A stretch of DNA of 64,000 nt from Dickeya dianthicola NCPPB 453 (GTDB lineage: Bacteria; Pseudomonadota; Gammaproteobacteria; Enterobacterales; Enterobacteriaceae), in the NCBI RefSeq assembly GCF_000365305.1, contig NZ_CM001841.1:559551-623550 (forward strand). The letters run 5' to 3'. Below are positions 19,565 to 28,400 of this stretch, one piece after another. Under the pieces are notes generated by a model. That model made no database searches, was not told the origin of the DNA, and saw only the letters and a program-made list of their open reading frames with translations. Made by a program: the position numbers and the translations under genes. The stretch's first letter is position 1, and every line of letters begins with the position of its first letter.

Positions 19565-21055
19565 ATGCAGAGCATCATCAAAATTCATTCATTGGACAAT
19601 GTCGCCGTCGCCCTGCGCGATCTGGCGCAGGATGAAGCGGTGTCGGTCGGCGATATCTCCCTGACGTTGCCGCAGGCGGTGGCGCGCGGACATAAGTTTG
19701 CCCTCAAGCCGATTGCGCCTGGCGAGATGATCGTCAAATACGGGCTGCCCATCGGCCATGCGCTGGTCGCCATCGCGCCCGGCGAGCACATCCACTCGCA
19801 GAACGCCAAAACCAATCTGAGCGATCTGGATCAGTACCAGTACCAGCCGGAGTTCATCAGTCTGCCGGCGCAAGTCGCGGATCGTGACGTGCAGGTCTAC
19901 CGCCGCAAAAACGGCGACGTCGGGATTCGCAACGAACTGTGGATCCTGCCGACCGTCGGCTGCGTCAACGGCATCGCCCGCCAGATCCTGCAGCGTTTTC
20001 TCAAGGAAACCAACGATGCGGAAGGCATCGACGGCGTTTATCTGTTCACCCATCCGTTCGGTTGCTCTCAGTTGGGGCAAGACCACGAAAACACCCGCAC
20101 CATGTTGCAGAATATGGTGCGCCACCCGAACGCGGGGGCGGTGTTGGTCATCGGTCTGGGGTGTGAGAACAACCAGGTGTCCGCATTCCGCGATACGCTG
20201 GGCGAGTTCGACGCCGATCGCGTCGACTTCATGATCTGCCAGCAGCAGGAAGATGAAGTGGAAGCCGGTCTGGAACGTCTGCACTCGTTGTATCAGGTGA
20301 TGCGCGACGATAAGCGCGTGCCGGGCAAACTCAGCGAGCTGAAGTTTGGTCTGGAATGCGGCGGCTCGGACGGCCTGTCCGGCATTACCGCCAACCCGCT
20401 GCTGGGGCGTTTCTCGGATTACCTCATCGCCAACGGCGGCACCACCGTGCTGACCGAGGTGCCGGAAATGTTCGGTGCCGAACGTATCCTGATGAGCCGT
20501 TGCCGCGACGAGGCCACATTCGAGAAAACCGTGCATATGGTCAATGATTTCAAACAGTATTTCATTGAACATAACCAGCCTATCTACGAGAACCCGTCGC
20601 CGGGCAACAAAGCGGGCGGCATCACTACGCTGGAGGAGAAATCCCTCGGTTGCACCCAGAAAGCGGGGCAGAGCCAGGTGGTGGATGTGCTCAAGTATGG
20701 TGAACGCCTGCATACGCCGGGGCTGAACTTGCTGAGCGCGCCGGGCAACGATGCGGTGGCCACCAGCGCGCTGGCGGGCGCCGGCTGTCACATGGTGCTG
20801 TTCACTACCGGTCGCGGTACGCCTTACGGCGGCTTTGTGCCGACGGTGAAACTGGCGACCAACACCGAACTGGCGCAAAAGAAACCGCACTGGATAGACT
20901 TTGACGCCGGCCGACTGATTCACGGCATGTCGATGGACGAACTGCTGTCGCAGTTTGTCGAGCTGATCGTCGAGATCGCCAACGGCAAGCCGGCGAAAAA
21001 CGAGATCAACGATTTCCGCGAACTGGCGATATTTAAAAGCGGCGTGACGTTATAA
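19565..21055 (+). CDS. uxaA: Altronate dehydratase UxaA
   Basis: UxaA dehydrates altronate to 2-keto-3-deoxygluconate, an iron-dependent cytosolic step feeding the KDG pathway that also receives pectin breakdown products. The 496-residue protein has the N-terminal SAF domain (residues about 1-100) and the C-terminal dehydratase domain with ECGGSDGLSGITANPLLG and GCHMVLFTTGRGTPYGGFVP. It is immediately downstream of uxaB and ends before a strong terminator. Confidence 0.97.
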   Translation: MQSIIKIHSLDNVAVALRDLAQDEAVSVGDISLTLPQAVARGHKFALKPIAPGEMIVKYGLPIGHALVAIAPGEHIHSQNAKTNLSDLDQYQYQPEFISLPAQVADRDVQVYRRKNGDVGIRNELWILPTVGCVNGIARQILQRFLKETNDAEGIDGVYLFTHPFGCSQLGQDHENTRTMLQNMVRHPNAGAVLVIGLGCENNQVSAFRDTLGEFDADRVDFMICQQQEDEVEAGLERLHSLYQVMRDDKRVPGKLSELKFGLECGGSDGLSGITANPLLGRFSDYLIANGGTTVLTEVPEMFGAERILMSRCRDEATFEKTVHMVNDFKQYFIEHNQPIYENPSPGNKAGGITTLEEKSLGCTQKAGQSQVVDVLKYGERLHTPGLNLLSAPGNDAVATSALAGAGCHMVLFTTGRGTPYGGFVPTVKLATNTELAQKKPHWIDFDAGRLIHGMSMDELLSQFVELIVEIANGKPAKNEINDFRELAIFKSGVTL

Positions 21056-21106
21056 AACCGATCGTTATAAGCCTGGCGTTGTAAATCCAAACGATTCCAA
21101 ATAAAA

Positions 21107-21143
21107 TAAAACGGCGTTTCATTATTTGAACGCCGTTTTTTCG
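21107..21143 (+). terminator. Terminator of the uxaBA operon
   Basis: AAACGGCGTT and AACGCCGTTT form a 10-bp stem with a 10-base loop, followed by TTTTCG. It separates uxaA from ygjV. Confidence 0.92.
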
Positions 21144-21168
21144 TAATGGCGCTTTTAAGGCAGGGATC

Positions 21169-21717
21169 ATGACATCTTACATGTTTGCTCAGGCAGTTGG
21201 CGTACTGGCCTTTCTGGTCGGTATCACCATGTTTTTCAACCGCAGTGAAAAGAAATTTAAAATTCAGCTCTCCGCCTATAGCGCGGTTATCGCCTGTCAC
21301 TTCTTCCTGATGGGGGCGAACGCGGCCGGCATTAGCGCCATGCTGAACTCGGGCCGTACCGTCATCACCCTGAAAACCAACAATATCGCGGTGATGTTTG
21401 TGTTTATTGCCTTGACGCTGGCGCTGGGACTGCCGGGCGTGAAACACCCGATGGAGCTGTTGCCGATTATCGGCACGGTGTGCAGCACCTGGGCGCTATT
21501 TCGGGCTCACGGCTTGGTGATGCGGGGCATCATCTGGTGCTCGACTGCGTTGTGGGTGACGCACAACATCTGGCTGGGATCGATTGGCGGCTCGTTGATT
21601 GAAGCCAGTTTTCTGGTGATAAACGGGTTCAATATCATCCGTTTCTGGCGTATGCAGCGTAACGGTATCGACCCGTTCAAGATGGATGAGCCGCAATCAT
21701 CGACCAAAAGCGCCTGA
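21169..21717 (+). CDS. ygjV: YgjV family inner membrane protein
   Basis: The 182-residue protein has about five or six hydrophobic helices and matches the YgjV family (AQAVGVLAFLVGITMFFNRSE near the N-terminus, GLVMRGIIWCSTALWVTHNI). The function is unknown. The order uxaA-ygjV-alx is that of E. coli. ATG 21169 follows AAGGCAGGGATC. The C-terminus is hydrophilic (DPFKMDEPQSSTKSA). Confidence 0.88.
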   Translation: MTSYMFAQAVGVLAFLVGITMFFNRSEKKFKIQLSAYSAVIACHFFLMGANAAGISAMLNSGRTVITLKTNNIAVMFVFIALTLALGLPGVKHPMELLPIIGTVCSTWALFRAHGLVMRGIIWCSTALWVTHNIWLGSIGGSLIEASFLVINGFNIIRFWRMQRNGIDPFKMDEPQSSTKSA

Positions 21718-21723
21718 GGAAAT

Positions 21724-21745
21724 CGCCCCGCAGTTATGCGGGGCG
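21724..21745. terminator. Hairpin between convergent ygjV and alx
   Basis: CGCCCCGCA and TGCGGGGCG form a perfect 9-bp stem with a GTTA loop, seven bases after the ygjV stop. T runs are weak on both sides. Confidence 0.75.
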
Positions 21746-21771
21746 CTCGTCAGTCTTCAGAATGGGGTAAG

Positions 21772-22725
21772 TCAGCGCCCGGCGCGGCGATTCGCCCAGA
21801 TGTTGATCAGAATGGTGACCAGTAGGATCGCGGCCACCACGCTGAGCGAAATGGCGACGGGAATGTGGAACAGATCGATCAGCATCATTTTGATGCCGAT
21901 GAAGATAAGGATCACCGCCAGCCCGTATTTCAGCATCGAGAACTTCTGCGCCACGCCCGCCAGCAGGAAGTACATGGCGCGCAGCCCCAGAATGGCGAAC
22001 AGGTTTGACGTCAGCACGATGAACGGGTCGGTGGTGACGGCGAAAATAGCCGGGATGCTGTCTACCGCGAAGATCACGTCGCTGATTTCCACCATCACCA
22101 GCACCAGAAACAGCGGCGTGGCGTACCACAGGCCGTTCCGGCGGATAAAGAAATGCTCGCCTTGCAGGTTGTCGGTCATCCGCAGGCGGCTGCGCAGCCA
22201 GCGGACCACCGGTTTATCGCCAATGGCGGTGTCGTCCGCTTTAGCCAGCGCCATTTTGAGGCCGGTGAGCAGCAGGAACGCGCCAAACAGATACAACAGC
22301 CACTGGAACTGGGAAACCAGCCAGCTACCGGCGAACACCATGATGGTACGCAGTACGATAGCCCCCAGCACGCCGTAAATCAGCACCCGGCGCTGGTACT
22401 GGGCGGGGATGGCAAAATAGCTGAACAGCATCAGCCAGACGAACACGTTGTCGACGGCCAGCGCTTTTTCGATCAAATAACCGGTAAGGAACGCCAGCGC
22501 CTGAGCATCCGCCACCTCACGGCCTGCGGTGCCGGCGAGATACCACCAAAAACCGGCGTTGAACAGTATCGAGAGCGTGACCCAAACCAGCGACCAGACG
22601 GCGGCTTGTTTAACGGTCATCACCGTAGAACCTTTCTTGCCCTGATAAAGCAGGTCAATGGCCAGCATGACCACCACAATGATTGCGAAGCTGCCCCACA
22701 GCAGGGGTGTACCTATAGTTACCAT
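21772..22725 (-). CDS. alx: TerC-family membrane protein Alx
   Basis: Alx is an alkaline-induced, manganese-linked inner membrane protein of the TerC/Alx family. The 317-residue product has about nine helices with the conserved acidic motifs [20 protein letters not shown] near residue 85 and [20 protein letters not shown] near residue 205, typical of Mn/Ca exporters. The 5' leader carries a structured element with an attenuator-like hairpin. In E. coli this element senses pH and Mn2+. Confidence 0.95.
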   Translation of the reverse strand: MVTIGTPLLWGSFAIIVVVMLAIDLLYQGKKGSTVMTVKQAAVWSLVWVTLSILFNAGFWWYLAGTAGREVADAQALAFLTGYLIEKALAVDNVFVWLMLFSYFAIPAQYQRRVLIYGVLGAIVLRTIMVFAGSWLVSQFQWLLYLFGAFLLLTGLKMALAKADDTAIGDKPVVRWLRSRLRMTDNLQGEHFFIRRNGLWYATPLFLVLVMVEISDVIFAVDSIPAIFAVTTDPFIVLTSNLFAILGLRAMYFLLAGVAQKFSMLKYGLAVILIFIGIKMMLIDLFHIPVAISLSVVAAILLVTILINIWANRRAGR

Positions 22726-22920
22726 AACAGTATCCCTCAGAGCCTCTCCCGTTAGGGCGATGTCATCGGCTCTTAGTCAGAAAACAAAACGGCCTGTGTC
22801 AGAAGGCACAGGCCGTTTGCTGTTAAGCTGCAAATAGACCTCGCCTTCTGGCAAGGTCTCACTTACAACCTAATGTGGATAACGTCTTAAGGTTGCCTGG
22901 TAACCGAGTGCGGCGGCACT
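22726..22920 (-). ncRNA. Structured alx leader: yybP-ykoY-type (PRE) riboswitch with terminator
   Basis: On the minus strand, upstream of alx, GTAAGTGAGACCTTGCC then GAAGGCGAGGTC forms an arm resembling the E. coli alx PRE/SraF leader as I recall it. It is followed by a 12-bp terminator stem at 22787-22818 (AAACGGCCTGTG with CACAGGCCGTTT) and TTGTTTT. Position, orientation and the terminator support an Mn2+/pH-responsive leader. The family assignment rests on memory, not on a covariance-model search. Confidence 0.78.
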
Positions 22921-23006
22921 GTAATGGCGATTGACCAGCGAAAAGTTACTCCCCTTTGCAACGCAAAAGATAGGATAGTTCCTGTACAGGGTCAAACAAT
23001 TCCGCT

Positions 23007-23080
23007 TGCCGTACTACTGCCGTACCACGCCGTACCACGCCGTACCACGCTGTACTACTGCCGTACTACGCGTATACGCG
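23007..23080 (+). repeat. 10-bp tandem repeat array upstream of rlmG
   Basis: About seven degenerate copies of CCGTACCACG / CCGTACTACTG follow one another and end in the palindrome CGCGTATACGCG. The surrounding gap (22921-23244) holds no convincing gene. Confidence 0.8.
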
Positions 23081-23244
23081 TACTGCAGGCGCGATGCGGT
23101 GTGATGGCGGCGTTGCTATGAAGCAGATTAGCGGGCAGATAGGTCGCCAGCATGACGAACTCGCCGAGGCTGGCAGGAAAAGCATTTACTGCGACGCCGT
23201 TTTGAGGGATAAACAGCGCCAGATTTCGTATTGCAGGAGAGGCC

Positions 23245-24459
23245 ATGAGCCAACTTTTTCTGGAAACACATCGCCTGACGCTGGTCCGTTATCCGCAGTC
23301 AGAACGCGAGTCGACGTTGCAGGCATGGGAAGCGGCGGATGAATATCTGCTGCGGGAATTGGCCTTGATGCCGATCGGGCCCGGTCCCCGGCTGATTTTT
23401 AATGATGCCTTCGGGGCGCTGGCCTGCGGCTTACAGGCGCAGGCGCCTTGTTGCATCAGCGATTCGTACCTCAGCCAACTGGCGACCCGGCATAATCTGT
23501 CGCTCAATGGTTACGCGCCGGAGTCGGTCACCCTGCACGACAGCCTGGCTCCTTTGCCGGACGCACCGGCGCTGGTGGTGTTGAAAGTGCCGAAGACGCT
23601 GGCGCTGCTGGAGCATCAGTTGCGCCAGTTGCGCGAGGTGGTGACGCCGCAAACGGTGATCATCGCCGGCGCTAAAGCACGTGATATTCACACCTCCACG
23701 CTGCAACTGTTCGAACAGATTCTGGGGCCGACCCATACCTCGCTGGCCTGGAAAAAAGCCAGGTTGGTTCACTGCCGGCCGGAACCGCGCGTTATCGATG
23801 AACAACCACGGGCTATCGACGAACAACCACGGGCTATCGACCAACAACCACAGGCTATCGACGAACAACCGCCGATGTCGGTCTGGACGCTGGACGACGC
23901 CGATTCCCCTATCCACAATTACCGTATTCACAACTACGCCAATGTGTTTGCCCGCAGCGGGCTGGATATCGGCGCCCGTTTTTTCATACAGCATCTGCCG
24001 CAGCAGTTGGACGGCAAGATTGTCGATCTGGGCTGCGGCAACGGCATTATCGGGCTGACCGCGCTGGCGCAGAACCCGCAGGCCTATGTCAGCTTTTTCG
24101 ACGAGTCCTATATGGCGGTGGCCTCCAGCCAGCGCAATGTGGAAGTCAACCGGCCGCAGGATATGGTGCGCAGCAGTTTTGTGGTGAACCATGCGCTGGC
24201 GGGCGTCGGGCAGGACAGCCTGCAAGCGGTGCTGTGTAATCCGCCGTTCCATCAGCAACAGGCGATTACCGATGACATCGCCTGGCAGATGTTCCTTGAT
24301 GCGCGCCGTTGTCTGGCAGTAGGCGGCGAGTTGCGGATCGTCGGCAACCGCCATCTGGACTACTTCCACAAGCTGAAGCGGTTGTTCGGTAATTGCGAAA
24401 ACGTCGCCAGCAATGCCAAATTTGGCGTGCTGCGTGCGGTAAAAACCCACAGTCGTTAG
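23245..24459 (+). CDS. rlmG: 23S rRNA (guanine-N2) methyltransferase RlmG with an inserted heptapeptide repeat
   Basis: RlmG methylates G1835 of 23S rRNA. The 404-residue protein has the duplicated methyltransferase layout: a non-catalytic N-terminal half ([34 protein letters not shown]) and a catalytic half with SAM motif [13 protein letters not shown] near residue 257 and [11 protein letters not shown] near 333. Between them residues 182-209 are four copies of a heptapeptide ([28 protein letters not shown]) coded by a 21-bp tandem repeat. E. coli RlmG, about 378 residues, lacks this as far as I recall. GCAGGAGAGGCC precedes the ATG. Confidence 0.94.
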   Translation: MSQLFLETHRLTLVRYPQSERESTLQAWEAADEYLLRELALMPIGPGPRLIFNDAFGALACGLQAQAPCCISDSYLSQLATRHNLSLNGYAPESVTLHDSLAPLPDAPALVVLKVPKTLALLEHQLRQLREVVTPQTVIIAGAKARDIHTSTLQLFEQILGPTHTSLAWKKARLVHCRPEPRVIDEQPRAIDEQPRAIDQQPQAIDEQPPMSVWTLDDADSPIHNYRIHNYANVFARSGLDIGARFFIQHLPQQLDGKIVDLGCGNGIIGLTALAQNPQAYVSFFDESYMAVASSQRNVEVNRPQDMVRSSFVVNHALAGVGQDSLQAVLCNPPFHQQQAITDDIAWQMFLDARRCLAVGGELRIVGNRHLDYFHKLKRLFGNCENVASNAKFGVLRAVKTHSR

Positions 24460-24552
24460 GCGGCGTTGCCCGCGCGGCATTTGTTGTCGCGCGGGACTGT
24501 CATTATAATCCGCAGGTTATGTCAGCGAAGGTACGTCAGCGAAGGAAACCCT

Positions 24553-24849
24553 ATGTGTATCGAAGAGTTGGAAGCACGGCTGGACAGCGCGTTGCAGGCG
24601 CTGGAAGTCAGTGTCGGCCGACAGCAACAGATCTGGCAGCGCGATTATCAGCACCTTCACTTGCAACTGGCGCAGGCCCGCCAGCGCGAAGCGGATTTGT
24701 GCGCCAGAATCAATGAACTGGTTACCCGGGTCAACATGATGGATGAATCCCCCGAGCGCAATCCGTTGCTGCAGAAAATCAACCTGATCCGCGCTCACCT
24801 TGATGCGCTAGCCAAAGAAGCCACTGCGTTTTATCGTTCTCTGCCCTGA
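24553..24849 (+). CDS. Small coiled-coil protein of unknown function
   Basis: I do not recognise the 98-residue product. It is hydrophilic and nearly all helical by composition (ELEARLDSALQALEVSVGRQ, then LARQREADLCARINELVTR-type heptads), with no signal peptide or membrane helix. It may be a primosomal-replication-protein PriC-like or cytosolic coiled-coil protein, but neither can be shown. ATG 24553 follows GAAGGAAACCCT, a good ribosome site, and codon use matches the core genome. It is probably a separate transcription unit behind rlmG. Confidence 0.7.
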   Translation: MCIEELEARLDSALQALEVSVGRQQQIWQRDYQHLHLQLAQARQREADLCARINELVTRVNMMDESPERNPLLQKINLIRAHLDALAKEATAFYRSLP

Positions 24850-25158
24850 CGATCGGTCAGGGCCGATCTGTTTTATTTTCGGTATTATTTCCCGGGTTAA
24901 TTATATTGGTTTTTTATTTTTACTTTCGATATTGATATCTTATTTATAATTTAATTGTCTTCTTTTTTATTTTTATTTTTCCTGTTTGTTTTATTTAAAG
25001 AAATTATATTGACCGTTGTGTGGAGGATGAACCAATAGCCGAATAATGAGAGCCATAAATTCTTATTGTAGGGTGAATATGTCTGAAGCATCAGATGAGA
25101 AAAAAGAGAACCTCTCTCTCTTTTTATTTATTCATCTATTTTCTACAGGAGCATTATT
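24850..25158 (+). promoter_or_regulatory. AT-rich leader of the PL1 lyase gene
   Basis: This 309-base stretch is strikingly AT-rich (long T/A runs at 24890-25015) compared with its neighbours and contains no gene. It ends in ACAGGAGCATTATT, the ribosome site for the lyase at 25159. A promoter and operators for the lyase are expected here. A half-site GTTTTATT like that of KdgR is present near 24990, but no full box. Confidence 0.5.
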
Positions 25159-26106
25159 ATGGCCTATCCAACGACAGGCACATCCGGTATGGTCGGCTTT
25201 GCAACATCGGGCAGCACCACCGGCGGCAAGGGCGGCACCGTTGTGTCTATTACCAGTCTGAACGATCTGAAAACGCATGTGGCGGGAACGGATACGAAAA
25301 TTCTGGTGATTAACGCCAATATCAGCGCCAGTTCATTAACCAAGGTCACGCTGGGGGCGAATAAATCGATTATTGGTTCTTATAGCAGTAATACGCTGAC
25401 TAATATTCATTTCCGCAGTTCATCGAGTTCGAAAAATATTATTTTTCAGAACCTGACCTTCAAACACACCAGCACCATTAACGGTAATGACGATATTCAG
25501 ATTTACCTCACGCATGGCAATAAATACTGGCTGGATCATCTTACCTTCCCCGGCCATGATTATACGCTGACCGACGGCGGGCTGGATAAACTGATTTATA
25601 TCGGGGAAAAAGCCGATTACGTCACCATCAGCAACTGCCTGTTCAAAAACCATGAATACGGTTTGATTTTAGGTTATCCGCAGGACGGCAGCAGTAATGG
25701 CTCCACCTACGACGGTTACCCGCACCTGACGATTTGCCACTGCTATTTCAGCAATATCTACGTGCGCGCGCCGGGACTGATGCGTTATGGCTATTACCAC
25801 GCCTATAACAACTTCATCGACAAATACCAGTTGGGTTTCACGCTGGCGCAGAACGCCAAGATTGTGTCCGAGTATAACTATTTCGGCACCACCACCAGCA
25901 GTAACAAAGGGATGCTGGACGATAAAGGGACCGGGACCTTTACCGATACCGGCAGTACGCCGTCCATTACCAACCAGACCTCGTCGGCCAGCAAGTGGAC
26001 GCCGTCTTCCAATTACAGCTACACGTTGAAGACGGTTTCTGAAGCTAAAACCTTTACCCAGAAATATGCCGGGGCGCAAAGCGCCAGCCTGACCTTCGGC
26101 GGGTAA
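25159..26106 (+). CDS. Pectate/pectin lyase, polysaccharide lyase family 1, no signal peptide seen
   Basis: The 315-residue product is a PL1 beta-helix enzyme. It has YWLDHLTFPG near residue 125 (the vWIDH block), DGGLDKLIYIGEKADYVTIS near 142 and the catalytic-arginine block YVRAPGLMRYGYYHAYNNF near 208. PL1 enzymes cleave polygalacturonan by beta-elimination and are normally exported. The product starts MAYPTTGTSGMVGFATSG at a well-placed ACAGGAG, directly at the mature domain. A hydrophobic leader-like stretch upstream is in another frame. D. dadantii has PL1 homologues with unusual export (PnlG/PnlH); orthology was not tested. Confidence 0.9.
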   Translation: MAYPTTGTSGMVGFATSGSTTGGKGGTVVSITSLNDLKTHVAGTDTKILVINANISASSLTKVTLGANKSIIGSYSSNTLTNIHFRSSSSSKNIIFQNLTFKHTSTINGNDDIQIYLTHGNKYWLDHLTFPGHDYTLTDGGLDKLIYIGEKADYVTISNCLFKNHEYGLILGYPQDGSSNGSTYDGYPHLTICHCYFSNIYVRAPGLMRYGYYHAYNNFIDKYQLGFTLAQNAKIVSEYNYFGTTTSSNKGMLDDKGTGTFTDTGSTPSITNQTSSASKWTPSSNYSYTLKTVSEAKTFTQKYAGAQSASLTFGG

Positions 26107-26113
26107 ACCATCC

Positions 26114-26140
26114 AAACGGGCTGGCGACGGCCCGTTTTTA
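26114..26140 (+). terminator. Terminator of the PL1 lyase gene
   Basis: AAACGGGC and GCCCGTTT pair around TGGCGACG, followed by TTA after five T. It lies 8 bases after the stop. Confidence 0.9.
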
Positions 26141-26150
26141 CGCATTACCG

Positions 26151-26205
26151 GATAGTTTAATAAATGATAGTTTAATAACTGATAGTTTAATAAATGATAG
26201 CTGAA
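26151..26205 (+). repeat. 15-bp tandem repeat between the lyase and uhpA
   Basis: Three consecutive copies of GATAGTTTAATAAAT (second copy ends ACT) start at 26151, 26166 and 26181, with a partial fourth (GATAGCTGAA) at 26196. Confidence 0.88.
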
Positions 26206-26298
26206 TGTCAGGTAGCTCATATACCTGATTGCTCAACCCTTGAACAGGTCGGGGCTTAACGCTAAGGTAAGCTCCTCTCGGCCACCCCAGGTTCAACC

Positions 26299-26889
26299 AT
26301 GATTACCCTCGCTCTTATCGACGATCACCTTATTGTCCGTTCCGGCTTTGCCCAACTGCTGGGGCTTGAGCCGGATATGCAGGTGGTGGGGGAATTCGGC
26401 TCCGGGCGCGAGGCGCTCGCGGGGCTGCCGGGGCGGGGGACGCAGGTTTGTATCTGCGATATTTCGATGCCGGATCTTTCCGGGCTTGAATTGCTCAGCC
26501 AACTGCCGAAAGGCATGGCGGTGATTATGTTGTCGGTACACGATAGCCCGGCGCTGATAGAACAGGCGCTGAACACCGGGGCGCGTGGGTTTCTCTCTAA
26601 ACGCTGTAGCCCGGATGAGCTGATTGCGGCGGTGCGCACCGTTGCGGGCGGCGGCTGTTATCTGACGCCGGACATCGCCCTGAAGCTGGCGTCAGGCCGG
26701 CGAGACCCGTTGACTCGCCGTGAGCGTCAGGTGGCGGAAAAGCTGGCGCAGGGGATGGCGGTAAAAGCCATCGCCGCTGAACTGGGGTTGTCGCCGAAAA
26801 CGGTCCACGTTCACCGGGCCAACCTGATGGAAAAACTGGGCGTCAATAACGATGTGGAGTTGGCCCGCCGCATGTTTGATGGCTGGTGA
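26299..26889 (+). CDS. uhpA: Response regulator UhpA (NarL/FixJ type)
   Basis: UhpA activates uhpT when phosphorylated by UhpB. The 196-residue protein has a receiver domain with the acidic pair in [12 protein letters not shown] and the phosphorylatable aspartate in [16 protein letters not shown] near residue 54. Its LuxR-type helix-turn-helix reads [20 protein letters not shown] then [19 protein letters not shown]. uhpB overlaps its stop codon by the ATGA arrangement. Confidence 0.96.
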   Translation: MITLALIDDHLIVRSGFAQLLGLEPDMQVVGEFGSGREALAGLPGRGTQVCICDISMPDLSGLELLSQLPKGMAVIMLSVHDSPALIEQALNTGARGFLSKRCSPDELIAAVRTVAGGGCYLTPDIALKLASGRRDPLTRRERQVAEKLAQGMAVKAIAAELGLSPKTVHVHRANLMEKLGVNNDVELARRMFDGW

Positions 26890-28400
26890 TGCGCCCGATT
26901 ACTACCTGGCTTATCGCCGCTTTCGCCAGCTGTTTTATCTTCTGTGCCGCGTGGTTTTGCCTGTGGAGCATCAGCCTGCATCTGGTGACGCGCCCGGATC
27001 TGGCCGCGCTGCTGTTTCCTTTCGGTTTGCGGCTGGGGTTGATGTTGCAATCGCCGCGCCGTTTCTGGCCGGTACTGCTGGGCAGCGAATGGCTGCTGCT
27101 TGTCTGGCTGGCGCAGGAAGTCGCGCTGGCGCATCTGCCGCTGCTATTAACGGGCAGCGTACTGGCGCTGCTGCCGGTGATGCTGGCATCGCGGCGGGCA
27201 CGTCAGGATGACTGGCACACGCTGCTGTTGCAGGGCGGCGCGCTGATTGCGGCGGCGCTGCTGCAATCCCTGCCGTGGCTCGGCCGCGGCGAAGACGCGC
27301 TCACGGTGCTGCTGCTGACCCTGACCGGCGGGCTAACGCTCTCGCCCACCTGTTTGCTTATCTGGCACTATCTGTCCAGCTCGACCTGGTTGCCGCTCGG
27401 GCCGTCGCTGGTTTCCCAGCCGGTGAACTGGCGCGGGCGCCATCTGTTGTGGTATCTGCTGCTGTTTGTAGTGAGCCTGTGGCTGCAACTGGGGCTGCCG
27501 GCGGAGTTGTCGCGTTTTACTCCGTTCTGCCTGGCGCTGCCGATCATCGCGCTGGCCTGGCACTATGGCTGGCAGGGCGCGCTGATCGCCACGTTGATGA
27601 ACGCCATTGCGCTTATCGCCAGCCAGACCTGGCATGAACACCCGGTGGATTTGCTGCTCTCGCTGCTGGCCCAGAGCCTGACCGGGCTGCTGCTCGGCGC
27701 GGGTATTCAGCGCTTGCGCGAGCTTAACCTGTCGCTGCAAAACCAGCTGGCGCGCAATCGCCGTCTGGCGGAGCGGCTGCTGGCGACGGAGGAATACGTG
27801 CGGCGCGACGTCGCGCGGGAACTGCACGACGATATCGGCCAGACCATCACCGCCATTCGCACGCAGGCGAGTATTCTTCAGCGGCTGGCGCCGGAACACC
27901 GTGGCGTGCGGCAGAGCGGGGCGCTCATCGAGCAGCTATCGCTCGGGGTGTATGACTCGGTGCGCCGGTTGATGGGCCGCCTGCGTCCGCGTCAGCTGGA
28001 CGATCTCACCCTGGAGCAGGCGGTGCGCTCGCTGATGCGCGAGATGGAGCTGGAAGCGCACGGCATCATCAGCCATCTCGCCTGGCATGTTGACGAAGCG
28101 TCGCTCGGCGAAGGATTGCGGGTAACGCTGTTTCGCGTTTGTCAGGAGGGGTTGAACAATATTGTGAAACATGCCAACGCCAGCGCAGTCACGTTGCAAG
28201 CCTGGCAGCAGGACGGGCGGCTGACGCTGGTGATCGAAGACGACGGCGGCGGACTGCCGCCGGGCTCCGGCGCCGAAGGCTTCGGCCTGCTGGGGATGCG
28301 CGAGCGCGTCACGGCGCTGGGCGGCACCTTGCAGCTTTCCTGTACCCACGGCACCCGTTTAACCGTCAGCCTGCCGCTGCCCGCCAGCAAGGAGTCTTGA
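26889..28400 (+). CDS. uhpB: Sensor histidine kinase UhpB
   Basis: UhpB is the membrane kinase that, guided by UhpC, phosphorylates UhpA. The 503-residue product has about eight hydrophobic helices (MASE1-like N-terminal half), then the HisKA_3 segment with the phospho-acceptor histidine in [20 protein letters not shown] near residue 313. The ATPase part has [20 protein letters not shown] and [17 protein letters not shown] 26889 overlaps the uhpA TGA, and uhpC overlaps its own stop in the same way. Confidence 0.96.
   Translation: MRPITTWLIAAFASCFIFCAAWFCLWSISLHLVTRPDLAALLFPFGLRLGLMLQSPRRFWPVLLGSEWLLLVWLAQEVALAHLPLLLTGSVLALLPVMLASRRARQDDWHTLLLQGGALIAAALLQSLPWLGRGEDALTVLLLTLTGGLTLSPTCLLIWHYLSSSTWLPLGPSLVSQPVNWRGRHLLWYLLLFVVSLWLQLGLPAELSRFTPFCLALPIIALAWHYGWQGALIATLMNAIALIASQTWHEHPVDLLLSLLAQSLTGLLLGAGIQRLRELNLSLQNQLARNRRLAERLLATEEYVRRDVARELHDDIGQTITAIRTQASILQRLAPEHRGVRQSGALIEQLSLGVYDSVRRLMGRLRPRQLDDLTLEQAVRSLMREMELEAHGIISHLAWHVDEASLGEGLRVTLFRVCQEGLNNIVKHANASAVTLQAWQQDGRLTLVIEDDGGGLPPGSGAEGFGLLGMRERVTALGGTLQLSCTHGTRLTVSLPLPASKES

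Noticed and set aside
23007-23080. CRISPR array
   Set aside because: Units are 10 bp, directly adjacent and without spacers, and no cas gene is in the window. The other short tandem repeats (784, 26151, 41191) fail for the same reasons.
24985-25005. KdgR box upstream of the PL1 lyase
   Set aside because: Only the right half GTTTTATT fits; the left half does not match the recalled consensus.
25095-25313. Signal-peptide-like frame MRKKRTSLSFYLFIYF before the PL1 lyase
   Set aside because: It is in a different frame from the enzyme and soon runs into non-protein-like sequence; kept only as a note in the lyase finding.
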